Source: Terrabacter sp. Root181
GTDB taxonomy: Bacteria > Actinomycetota > Actinomycetes > Actinomycetales > Dermatophilaceae
Direction: 5' to 3'
DNA: 64,000 nucleotides
NCBI RefSeq assembly: GCF_001428505.1
Contig: NZ_LMHU01000008.1
Location: 124,001-188,000, forward strand
In this document: positions 30,855 to 37,683 of the stretch, in pieces
How the letters are laid out: each line of letters begins with the position of its first letter
Position numbering within the stretch: the first letter of the stretch is position 1
The notes under the pieces: model-generated
The model's database searches: none
Seen by the model: the letters and a program-made list of their open reading frames with translations, nothing else
What the model was told of the DNA's origin: nothing
Program-made: the position numbers and the translations under genes

Positions 30855-32659
30855 GGGACGAGCCTCGGCCAGCGCATCGGGTCGGTCCCGAGGCTCGGCC
30901 CGGTCGTGGTGCACGCGCGTTCGTCGGCGCCCTGGAAGACCCGCAGGTCAGGACGCCCCGCCGCGATCGCGACGAGGTTGCGGGCGCTGTCGGTGCCGGC
31001 GCGGAGGTAGTCGGAGTGGCCGGCCGAGGTACGGCCGAGGTCGACGAAGTCGGAGCGCGGGTGCAGCCAGTGGTTGCACCCGGTCCCGGACTGCTTCAGG
31101 GCGAAGGTCGACAGCCTGCTCGCCCCGGTGACGTCGGCCGGGGACGTGCCGTGCACCATCCAGCCGTAGCCGAAGACGTCGTCACCCACGGCTCCCAGGA
31201 CGTTGAGGGACCCGGGCTTGAGTGTCGTGCGGGCCACGTCGGAGAACGGCAGGCCCGGCGCGCCGAAGACCGCGACGTCGTCGACGGCGCTCGTGCGCAG
31301 GGAGGCGAAGCCCGCCAGCGTCCCGCCGTAGGAGTGGGCCCAGACCGTCTGGTGGGCGGCCCGCTCGCGCGCCGCCTCCACGCCGGTGACGAAGTCGGCC
31401 AGCGCGCCGGCATTGTCACGGGCCAGCTTGGCGTTCAGGACGTTCCGGTCCACCGAGCTGACGATCTCGTGGACCTGTGGCGCGTCGTAGCCCATCCACG
31501 TCACGACCGCGACGTCCTCACCGGGCGCGAGGGCCCTCGCCTCGGACCGCATCCACACGAACGTGTCGTCGTAGCGGCGCAGGTCTGCGCCCACCATGGT
31601 CGACAGCCCACCGACGAAGGTCACGACGTGATCGGCACGGTCGACGTCTCCGACCGCCACGACCGCCTTGACGTCGAGGCCCGTCGCGTCGACCAGCAGG
31701 AGGCGTCGCGGACCTCCGTCGCCCCGCCCGAGGACGTCGCGCACCGCCTGCAGGGCCGCGAGGTGCTCGGCAGCGCGCGTCCGCTGGGCGGCGTTGCCCG
31801 GCGACGCCGAGCGCTGGGCCTCGCGCGCCCGGGCCGACGCGACCCGCTCCGCACGAGCGAGGAGGGCGAGGTTCGCCTCGTGGCGTGCGGCCGCCGGCAC
31901 CCCGTCGCGAGGTCCCACCCACTCGGGACGCTCGCGGAGGACCCGACGCCTCTCCTCGTCCGTGAGGGATCGCCACCAGGCGGCCGAGGCGAACACCTGC
32001 GCACCGACACCGCCGGCCGCCGCGGGCGGAGGTGGCGGGGGTGGCGGGGATGGCGGGGGTGGCGGGGGCGCCGACGGGGACGGCGTCTGCACCCCGGTCC
32101 CGATCGGTCCGGTCGCGCCACGGGCTGAACACAGCAGGGCCCGCCACAGCTCCTCGTCGGTCTCGGAGGCTGCGCACCGGGCCTGTCTGAGGCAGGCGTG
32201 CACCTCGGCCCGCAGCAGCTCGTCGAGCCGGGCGCGGTGGGCCTCCCCAGCCGGGTCACCGAGGGACGCCCGCACGGGAAGGAAGAGGCGACCCTCGCCG
32301 TCGAGCCACGCCCCCTCGTCGGCAGCCCGCCGGTCGGCCCGGCCGAGGAGGTCGAGCGCCGACTGCAGACGTGCGGCGGCGTGCCCGACGGCGTGTGCGG
32401 TCGCGGCGATGCTGCTCGCGAGCCGCCCCAGCCCGGCGACGACGAACCCGTAGCGGTCGGCCGCAGCCGAGGAGGCGGCCCCGGACCACCGGGGAGCGGC
32501 CGCGCGACGCCACAGCACGAGCTCGGCCAGGCCGAGGACCCGGCGGCGGCGGTCCTCGAGCCGGCGACCCACCGCGAGCAGCGACTCCGGCCGGCACGCC
32601 CGGAGGTCGGCGACCGTGAACGTGCCGGGTCCGCTCGCACCGGAGCCCGCCGGGCTCAT
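30851..32659 (-). CDS. DUF1023 alpha/beta hydrolase with helical N-terminal domain
   Basis: The 602-residue protein has a helical WXG100/PPE-like region (residues 1-175, Ala-rich; SLLAVGRRLEDRRRRVLGL and SSIAATAHAVGHAAARLQSA), a poly-proline hinge (about 195-215) and a DUF1023 alpha/beta hydrolase (about 320-580). The nucleophile elbow is AHSYGG within TVWAHSYGGTLAGFASLRTS, preceded by VAVVTWMGYDAP. There is no signal peptide, so any export would be through a type VII route. Substrates of DUF1023 hydrolases are unknown; lipids are often assumed. It starts in a 4-base overlap (ATGA) with the WXG100-like gene and ends in another with the membrane protein gene. Confidence 0.8.
   Translation of the reverse strand: MSPAGSGASGPGTFTVADLRACRPESLLAVGRRLEDRRRRVLGLAELVLWRRAAAPRWSGAASSAAADRYGFVVAGLGRLASSIAATAHAVGHAAARLQSALDLLGRADRRAADEGAWLDGEGRLFLPVRASLGDPAGEAHRARLDELLRAEVHACLRQARCAASETDEELWRALLCSARGATGPIGTGVQTPSPSAPPPPPPSPPPPPPPPAAAGGVGAQVFASAAWWRSLTDEERRRVLRERPEWVGPRDGVPAAARHEANLALLARAERVASARAREAQRSASPGNAAQRTRAAEHLAALQAVRDVLGRGDGGPRRLLLVDATGLDVKAVVAVGDVDRADHVVTFVGGLSTMVGADLRRYDDTFVWMRSEARALAPGEDVAVVTWMGYDAPQVHEIVSSVDRNVLNAKLARDNAGALADFVTGVEAARERAAHQTVWAHSYGGTLAGFASLRTSAVDDVAVFGAPGLPFSDVARTTLKPGSLNVLGAVGDDVFGYGWMVHGTSPADVTGASRLSTFALKQSGTGCNHWLHPRSDFVDLGRTSAGHSDYLRAGTDSARNLVAIAAGRPDLRVFQGADERACTTTGPSLGTDPMRWPRLVP
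32031..32070. repeat. GGTGGCGGGG-type tandem repeat coding for poly-proline
   Basis: About four copies of a GGTGGCGGG(G) unit lie in frame in the hydrolase gene and encode PPPPPPSPPPPPPPP on the minus strand. As a short G-rich tandem repeat it could change length by slippage; changes in multiples of three would alter hinge length. Confidence 0.7.
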
Positions 32660-32958
32660 CGGGGTCCACCGGCAGGCGGCGGGACGACCTGCAGCGCAGC
32701 CCGCTCGACCGCGTCGTAGGTGTCGGCCGCTGCGGCGAGGAAGCGACCCAGCTCCTGCAGCTCCCAGCGCGACCCGGCCAGACGGACGTCCCAGGCGGCT
32801 GCCACCTGCGCCAGCCCCGCGGCGACGCGGCCGCCGGGAATCGCCCCGCCCAGGGGCCGCAGCTCCTCAGCGATCCCGAGCCGCCGCACCCGCTCCAGCA
32901 CCTCAGCGATCGAGGTGGCGTCGTCGCGCAGTGCGGCGGTGTCGACGTCGTAGCGCAT
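32656..32958 (-). CDS. WXG100-like small helical protein
   Basis: This 100-residue, mostly helical protein (MRYDVDTAALRDDATSIAEV, then VAAGLAQVAAAWDVRLAGSR) has the size and helix-turn-helix layout of ESX/WXG100 proteins. The classical W-x-G is not intact (AAWDVRL), but DTYDAVERA near the C-terminus fits the YxxxD/E type VII secretion motif. GGGAAGGGAGC lies before the ATG at 32958. It is first in a three-gene unit with the DUF1023 hydrolase, whose N-terminal helical domain may pair with it. No ESX secretion machinery is in the window. Confidence 0.65.
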   Translation of the reverse strand: MRYDVDTAALRDDATSIAEVLERVRRLGIAEELRPLGGAIPGGRVAAGLAQVAAAWDVRLAGSRWELQELGRFLAAAADTYDAVERAALQVVPPPAGGPR

Positions 32959-33089
32959 CCCGTGCTCCCTTCCCGAGGGCACCACGCTAGGTCGGGCCCG
33001 TGGGACCGCGAGCGCATCATCCACAGGGGTGCGGGCACGCGGCGCGACCCGGGCGCCCTTGCCCCACAACGACGACCGGGCACAGCAGA

Positions 33090-33121
33090 ACGCCGCACCC
33101 CCTCCTCAGGGGGTGCGGCGT
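33090..33121 (-). terminator. Stem-loop enclosing the stop codon of a small ORF
   Basis: Fourteen base pairs, ACGCCGCACCCCCT (33090-33103) with 33108-33121, close on a 4-base loop. On the minus strand the stop codon of the small ORF (33106-33108) lies at the loop. It probably ends the LysM transcript, or acts as an attenuator before the gene starting at 32958. Confidence 0.7.
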
Positions 33122-33237
33122 CCGGGGCAGGAACGGCGGGGTCGAAGCGCCGCTACCGCCAGCCGCTGAAGGTGGAGCCAACGCGGCGGATCGGGTGGGG
33201 TCGGGCCGGGCGCAGCCGAGCACACGGCATACGTCAT
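33106..33237 (-). CDS. Small ORF ending in a terminator hairpin
   Basis: This 43-residue ORF starts MTYAVCSAAPG and ends HLQRLAVAALRPRRSCPGRR then TP. It uses several codons rare here (TAT, CTT, GTA, CGA, CGT). The stop TGA lies at the loop of a 14-bp terminator-like hairpin. It begins 24 bases after the LysM stop and in the same frame, without a Shine-Dalgarno, so it might be reached by coupling, readthrough or re-initiation. The Arg/Cys/Pro-rich end coupled to a terminator looks like a leader peptide. I cannot assign a family. Confidence 0.4.
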   Translation of the reverse strand: MTYAVCSAAPGPTPPDPPRWLHLQRLAVAALRPRRSCPGRRTP

Positions 33238-33261
33238 CGGCCGGCCCCGGGAGGGCTCGGG

Positions 33262-33684
33262 TCAGCGACCCGGGATGACGAGCTGTTGGCCGGAGTGGAT
33301 CGCGGTGGTGCTGAGTCCGTTGGCGATCTGCAGCTCGACGACGCCCTCGGACGTGGTCAGCTCAGGGAGCTCGCGGGCGGCGATGCCCGAAAGCGTCTGT
33401 CCCGAGCGGACCGTGATGGTGCGCGGCTCCCCCGTGGCCGACGCGAGCTGGCCGGCCAGGCCGACGCCGAGGACGGACACGACCGCCGCGACGAGGAGGG
33501 CCACGACGAGGCGACCGAACCGCGTCAACCGCATCGGCGGCTGGGTGGCGCGGGCCGTCCGGGCCGCCGATGCTGCGTCGGGGCCGGTGGGGACCAGGAC
33601 GAGGCGGGGTCGACCGGTCGCCTGCGACCGCGCGGGCTCCTCGGTGTGCGGCTGACGAACGACCTCGAGGACGATGGCGCTCAT
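33262..33684 (-). CDS. LysM-domain cell-division suppressor (ChiZ/YneA-like)
   Basis: The 140-residue protein has a cytosolic N-terminus, one membrane helix (about 58-80; LVVALLVAAVVSVLGVGLAG) and an external LysM domain (about 88-138; RTITVRSGQTLSGIAARELP, ending IHSGQQLVIPGR) that binds peptidoglycan. The divergent position next to lexA is that of the M. tuberculosis chiZ gene (Rv2719c) and of DivS/YneA-type SOS division inhibitors, so it probably delays septation during DNA damage. GGGGAGG precedes the ATG at 33684. LexA boxes lie 27 bases upstream. Confidence 0.85.
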   Translation of the reverse strand: MSAIVLEVVRQPHTEEPARSQATGRPRLVLVPTGPDAASAARTARATQPPMRLTRFGRLVVALLVAAVVSVLGVGLAGQLASATGEPRTITVRSGQTLSGIAARELPELTTSEGVVELQIANGLSTTAIHSGQQLVIPGR

Positions 33685-33710
33685 GGTGACCTCCCCTTGC
33701 TCCTGAACCG

Positions 33711-33795
33711 GCGAACACATGTTCGATAGAACGTCTGTACGAGTTGTAGCACGTATGTTCGATGAAGTCGAGACACGCATCGAACAGGTGTTTGG
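33711..33795. promoter_or_regulatory. Cluster of LexA (SOS) boxes between the LysM gene and lexA
   Basis: Compared with TCGAAC-N4-GTTCGA, four sites fit: 33711-33726 (GCGAACACATGTTCGA, 11 of 12), 33727-33742 (10 of 12), 33747-33762 (10 of 12) and 33780-33795 (10 of 12). The first two abut end to end. The last overlaps the -35 of the lexA promoter. The array can control both divergent genes. Confidence 0.8.
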
Positions 33796-33820
33796 CAACT
33801 GTGTTCGAACTGCGTAGTCT
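33792..33820 (+). promoter_or_regulatory. lexA promoter
   Basis: TTGGCA (33792-33797) and TAGTCT (33815-33820), spaced 17 bases, form a sigma-70-like pair. The fourth LexA box overlaps the -35, as expected for autorepression. The transcript would carry a leader of about 85 bases. Confidence 0.6.
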
Positions 33821-33912
33821 TTCCTCACACCACAGACCTCACCAGCCACCACTGACACTGGCCCCACACCCGGCGTCACGAAGCGGTCTGACGAGCCGAC
33901 GAAGGGGACACC

Positions 33913-34638
33913 ATGGGCGTGACCGAGCTTCCCGATCGCGAGACCGGAGACGGTCTGACCGTCCGCCAGCGGCGGGTGCTCGAGGTCATCCGCAACTCCG
34001 TCGACCGTCGCGGCTACCCGCCGAGCATGCGCGAGATCGGCGACGCCGTCGGGCTCGCCAGCCCGTCGAGCGTCTCGCACCAGCTCAACGCGCTCGTCGC
34101 CAAGGGCTACCTGCGCCGCGACCCCAACCGGCCGCGGGCCCTCGAGGTCGTCTCCCCCGACGCCAAGGCCGAGGAGCTCGGCTACCGCGGCGGCGACGCC
34201 ACCACACCGCGTCCGCGCGGCGACCACTACGACACCGAGACCGACTCGGGTGACGCCCGGCCCGAAGCGTCCTACGTCCCGGTGCTCGGCCAGATCGCCG
34301 CCGGTGTGCCGATCACCGCCGAGGAGGTCGTCGAGGACGTCTTCCCCCTGCCCAAGCAGCTCGTCGGCGAGGGCGACCTCTTCCTGCTCAAGGTGACCGG
34401 TGACTCGATGGTCGAGGCAGCCATCTGCGACGGCGACTGGGTCGTCGTGCGCCAGCAGCAGCACGCCGAGAACGGCGACGTGGTGGCCGCAATGCTCGAC
34501 AACGAGGCGACGGTCAAGACGTTCAAGCGCACCGACGGTCACGTGTGGCTCATGCCGCACAACGCCGACTTCTCCCCCATCGACGGCGACCACGCGACGA
34601 TCCTCGGCAAGGTCACGGCCGTCCTGCGCCGCATCTGA
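33913..34638 (+). CDS. lexA: SOS repressor LexA
   Basis: The 241-residue repressor has an N-terminal winged helix (about 15-80; [20 protein letters not shown], then [20 protein letters not shown]) and a C-terminal S24 self-cleavage domain. The scissile Ala-Gly lies in [11 protein letters not shown], the catalytic Ser in [20 protein letters not shown], and the Lys in [10 protein letters not shown]. RecA-stimulated cleavage releases SOS genes; in this window those are itself, the LysM gene and the HNH gene. AAGGGG precedes the ATG. An Asp/Glu-rich linker of about 50 residues is typical of actinobacterial LexA. A terminator with a GTATGCCG arm follows. Confidence 0.96.
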   Translation: MGVTELPDRETGDGLTVRQRRVLEVIRNSVDRRGYPPSMREIGDAVGLASPSSVSHQLNALVAKGYLRRDPNRPRALEVVSPDAKAEELGYRGGDATTPRPRGDHYDTETDSGDARPEASYVPVLGQIAAGVPITAEEVVEDVFPLPKQLVGEGDLFLLKVTGDSMVEAAICDGDWVVVRQQQHAENGDVVAAMLDNEATVKTFKRTDGHVWLMPHNADFSPIDGDHATILGKVTAVLRRI

Positions 34639-34665
34639 CCCCTCCCCGCAGCCAGCGACACGTAT

Positions 34666-34693
34666 GCCGTCGGCGCCCCTGTGCGCCGGCGGC
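34666..34693 (+). terminator. lexA terminator
   Basis: GCCGTCGGCGC (34666-34676) pairs with GCGCCGGCGGC (34683-34693), 11 pairs with one G-T, loop CCCTGT, 27 bases after the stop. The octamer GTATGCCG (34662-34669) overlaps the left arm. Confidence 0.65.
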
Positions 34694-34768
34694 AGCGTCG
34701 CGTCCGGGAGGCGTATCGGACCGGGCGGCGACAGACTCTGACCCGTGAGTCCTGCGAAGGAGACCGCC

Positions 34769-35680
34769 ATGGCACCCGGCCGTACCCGAGACGTCGTCTT
34801 CACCTACCGCTACCTCCGGGGGGCGATGATCGCGCTGCTCCTCATGCTGCTGCTCTCCGTCGGCTACCAGTGGTGGTGGGAGACCGACCACTCGTGCTGG
34901 CTCGGCTCGATCAGCGCCTACTACTACACGCCCGCGAGGACCGTCTTCGTCGGCTCGCTGTGCGCGCTCGGCGCGAGCCTCATCGCCTACAAGGGCCACT
35001 CACCCGAGGAGGACGTGCTGCTCAACTTCTCGGGCTTCATGGCCTTCGTCGTCGCCATGGTCCCGACGGTGCCGGACGGCCGGTGCGGTCCGAACGCGTA
35101 CACCCAGAGCCCGGCCGAGATCGCCGCGGCCGTGCGCAACAACATCTGGTCGCTCGTCGTCGTCGCAGTCGTCGCGGCGGTCGTGGCCGCCTGGCTCAAG
35201 CGGGGCGCGCTGACCCGCGACCCTTCCGAGCGGCCCACGGTCCGTTCGGTGGTCGTCTCGGTGGTCTGCGGTCTCGTGCTGCTCGCAGAGCTGACCCTCT
35301 TCCTCGCGCTGCGCGACCGATTCATCGCGCTGAGCCACGGCATCGCCGCGGGCACCATGGTGGCCGGGGTCATCGCCGTCATGGTCTTCAGCGCGCTGCG
35401 CGCCGAGGAGCGTCACGAGGGTGCGACCGGCGGCGGCGCGGCGCGGGGGATCGCCTACAAGCGCATCTACATCGCCATCGCGGTCGCGTTGGCCCTCGCT
35501 CTCGGGGTGACCGTGCTGGCGGCCCTCACGGTGAGCGGCTTCGACCACCTCATCCTCATCGCCGAGGTCATCATCATCGTGCTCTTCGGCGCCTACTGGG
35601 GCGTGCAGACCAAGGAGCTGTGGGACCTGCGCGACGCCGAAGGTGCCGAGGCACGATCGGCCCGTTCGGTGGCCGAGTAG
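34769..35680 (+). CDS. Polytopic membrane protein of unknown function
   Basis: The 303-residue protein has six to seven membrane helices: GAMIALLLMLLLSVGYQWWW, SLCALGASLIAYKG, FSGFMAFVVAMVPT, SLVVVAVVAAVVAAWL, VVVSVVCGLVLLAELTLFLA, MVAGVIAVMVFSA, and ALALALGVTVLAALTVS plus a C-terminal IAEVIIIVLFGAYWGVQT. The motif SISAYYYTPARTVFVG between the first two helices resembles DUF998-type and similar uncharacterised families. GAAGGAG lies before the ATG at 34769; an upstream ATG/GTG start at 34745 is less likely. It is convergent with the phosphotransferase gene (3-base gap). Confidence 0.7.
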   Translation: MAPGRTRDVVFTYRYLRGAMIALLLMLLLSVGYQWWWETDHSCWLGSISAYYYTPARTVFVGSLCALGASLIAYKGHSPEEDVLLNFSGFMAFVVAMVPTVPDGRCGPNAYTQSPAEIAAAVRNNIWSLVVVAVVAAVVAAWLKRGALTRDPSERPTVRSVVVSVVCGLVLLAELTLFLALRDRFIALSHGIAAGTMVAGVIAVMVFSALRAEERHEGATGGGAARGIAYKRIYIAIAVALALALGVTVLAALTVSGFDHLILIAEVIIIVLFGAYWGVQTKELWDLRDAEGAEARSARSVAE

Positions 35681-35683
35681 CCC

Positions 35684-36727
35684 TCAGGACAGGGGCGGTT
35701 CGTCGCCGAGCGCACCGAGCCACCACGTCCCGGCGTCGCCGTACTCAGCGGCCTCCGGCGGCGTCAGCGTCGCGGTGACCCGCAGCCACGACTCGGCACG
35801 CCCGAGCCGACCGAGCCGCAGCGCCGCCGGCAGGGCCGACCGGAGCGAGGTGACGGGGACGACGTCGCCCCAGACCTCGAGCGCCGCGTCGGCAACCCGT
35901 CTCAGCCGGGGGTCGTCGGGGGCTGCCTCGAACCGGTGGAGCAGCACGTTGAGCGGGACGAAGAGCGCGGACAGGGGGTGGGCGAGCACGGCGTCGCCGA
36001 AGTCGAAGAAGCGCATGCCATCCGCCGTGGCGAAGACGTTGTTGGCGTGGAGGTCGTTGTGCACGAGGGTGTCGGCGAGGCCGAGCGCGGCGACCTCCTC
36101 ACCCCAGACCGCCACGTCGGGCAGCAGGTCGCGTAGCCGCTGGGCGACGTCATCGGCCATCCGACGCGGGTCGTCCTGGGGCAGGGCCGCCAGGGACTCG
36201 ACCCGCGCCTCCACGTAGGCCGCCGACTCGTCCGGGCGCAGCGTCGTGAGGCCCGCACCGACGAGGTCGGGCTCGTGGCCGACGAGGTCGCGCTGGAGGT
36301 GCATGGCCTCGGCCGTGACCCGGCACCAGGCGTCGACGTCGTCGTCGGCGACCGTCCGGGCCAGCACCGGCCCCTGGTCGGGCACGAGGTGCAGTCCGCG
36401 CTCGAGGTCGCCCGCGACGACCGGGACGACCCGGTGCGGTGCCAGGCGGTCCAGCACGACCAGCAGCGTCGCCTCGAAGGACTGGTGGTCGCAGTTCTGC
36501 TTGGCCCAGAAGGTGGCACCGTCGGAGGTCCCGGCGCGCCAGACCGTCGACCACGGGCGCTGGTGCACGGGCTCGAGCGAGACGAGATCGACGCCGAGCC
36601 CGCCCAGGACCCCTCCGACCCAGTCGCGCAGCTCGGCCTCGAACGCCGGGGACGTCCAGCGGACGGACGGGCCGGGCCCGGACCCGGGCAGGGTGGCATA
36701 CCAAGGCTGCTCAGTGCCCGAGCGCAT
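35684..36727 (-). CDS. APH-family phosphotransferase
   Basis: This 347-residue aminoglycoside phosphotransferase/choline-kinase-like protein keeps the kinase core: LVHNDLHANNVF is the catalytic loop (HxDxxxxN) and RFFDFGDAVLAHP is the metal-binding DFG. The ATP-lysine region is GATFWAKQNC. Nothing indicates drug resistance; many such proteins phosphorylate small metabolites. The start (ATG 36727, or GTG 36730) overlaps the end of the sirtuin gene, so it is the third gene of the acyl-CoA synthetase-sirtuin unit. Confidence 0.8.
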   Translation of the reverse strand: MRSGTEQPWYATLPGSGPGPSVRWTSPAFEAELRDWVGGVLGGLGVDLVSLEPVHQRPWSTVWRAGTSDGATFWAKQNCDHQSFEATLLVVLDRLAPHRVVPVVAGDLERGLHLVPDQGPVLARTVADDDVDAWCRVTAEAMHLQRDLVGHEPDLVGAGLTTLRPDESAAYVEARVESLAALPQDDPRRMADDVAQRLRDLLPDVAVWGEEVAALGLADTLVHNDLHANNVFATADGMRFFDFGDAVLAHPLSALFVPLNVLLHRFEAAPDDPRLRRVADAALEVWGDVVPVTSLRSALPAALRLGRLGRAESWLRVTATLTPPEAAEYGDAGTWWLGALGDEPPLS

Positions 36728-37679
36728 CACGCAGCTCCGTCAGGGTCGGGCCGAGGGGCGCGTGCAGGCGCAGGGTGGCCTCTGCGTCGCCGCGGGTGGC
36801 CGAGCGCGTGACGATCGCGACGGGCACGTCACGCTGGTGCGCGCGGCGGACGAAGCGGTAGCCGCTCATGACCGACAGCGACGAGCCGAGCACGAGGACC
36901 GCACCGGCCCCGTCGACGAGCGAGAAGCACCGCTCCACCACGGACTTCGGCACCGACTCGCCGAAGAAGACGACGTCGGGCTTGACCGTGTCGTTGCCGC
37001 AGACGAGGCAGCGCGGGGCGTGGAAGGACGCGACGAGAGCGTCGGCGAGCACGATGTCACCGTCGGGGCGCACCTGCTCCCCCCACTGCGAGCCGACGGC
37101 CTTCGCAGCCTCCGCGAAGCGCTCCCGGAAGCCCGGGTTGGCCTCGGTCATCCTCTCGTGCAAGCCGATTCGAGTGGTGTACTCACCACAGGTGAGGCAG
37201 ACGGCGCGCTCGAGCGAGCCGTGCAGCTCGACGACGTCCGTCGCGCCCGACGCCTGGTGCAGCCCGTCGACGTTCTGGGTGATGATCGGCCCGACGTATC
37301 CCGCCCGCTGGAGGTCCGTGACGACGCGGTGGCCGTCGTTGGGCTCGGCGGCGTTGAACCGCTGCCAGCCGATGTAGCTGCGCGCCCAGTAGCGCCGTCG
37401 CGCCTCGCTCGACCCGGCGAACTCTCCGTACGTCATCGGCTCGACGCGACGTGTCCCGTCGGGCCCGCGGTAGTCGGGGATGCCCGACTCGGTCGACAGG
37501 CCTGCACCGGAGAGCACGACGACGCCGCCTCCGCTGACGAGGTCGACGAGGTCGTCGAAGGTGCCGAGGTCGTGCGTCTGCAGCGGCAGGGTGCGCGAGG
37601 TGGACAGCCGGGTCGTCGCCGTGACCGTGGCCGCGGATGTCGGCGTGCTCTGCGGGGGTATGCCGTTCGGCTGCTGCAC
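36711..37679 (-). CDS. NAD-dependent protein deacylase (sirtuin)
   Basis: The 322-residue Sir2-family enzyme has the NAD-binding GAGLSTESGIPDYRGPDG, catalytic ITQNVDGLHQASGA and ELHGSLERAVC, and zinc ligands CLTCGEY and CLVCGND. A 40-residue Thr-rich N-terminal extension is unusual. Bacterial sirtuins reactivate acyl-CoA synthetases by removing acetyl or propionyl groups from the active-site lysine; the acyl-CoA synthetase gene ends only four bases upstream, so that enzyme is the likely substrate (inference). The start is a GTG with a weak ribosome site. Confidence 0.9.
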   Translation of the reverse strand: MQQPNGIPPQSTPTSAATVTATTRLSTSRTLPLQTHDLGTFDDLVDLVSGGGVVVLSGAGLSTESGIPDYRGPDGTRRVEPMTYGEFAGSSEARRRYWARSYIGWQRFNAAEPNDGHRVVTDLQRAGYVGPIITQNVDGLHQASGATDVVELHGSLERAVCLTCGEYTTRIGLHERMTEANPGFRERFAEAAKAVGSQWGEQVRPDGDIVLADALVASFHAPRCLVCGNDTVKPDVVFFGESVPKSVVERCFSLVDGAGAVLVLGSSLSVMSGYRFVRRAHQRDVPVAIVTRSATRGDAEATLRLHAPLGPTLTELRDALGH

Positions 37680-37683
37680 CCGG

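Noticed and set aside
32031-32070. G-rich tandem repeat as a non-coding satellite or CRISPR-like array
   Set aside because: It is in frame and encodes a proline hinge; units are about 10 bases with no spacers.
33793-33808. A fifth LexA box ending in GTTCGA
   Set aside because: The left half matches only three of six positions; counted as chance.
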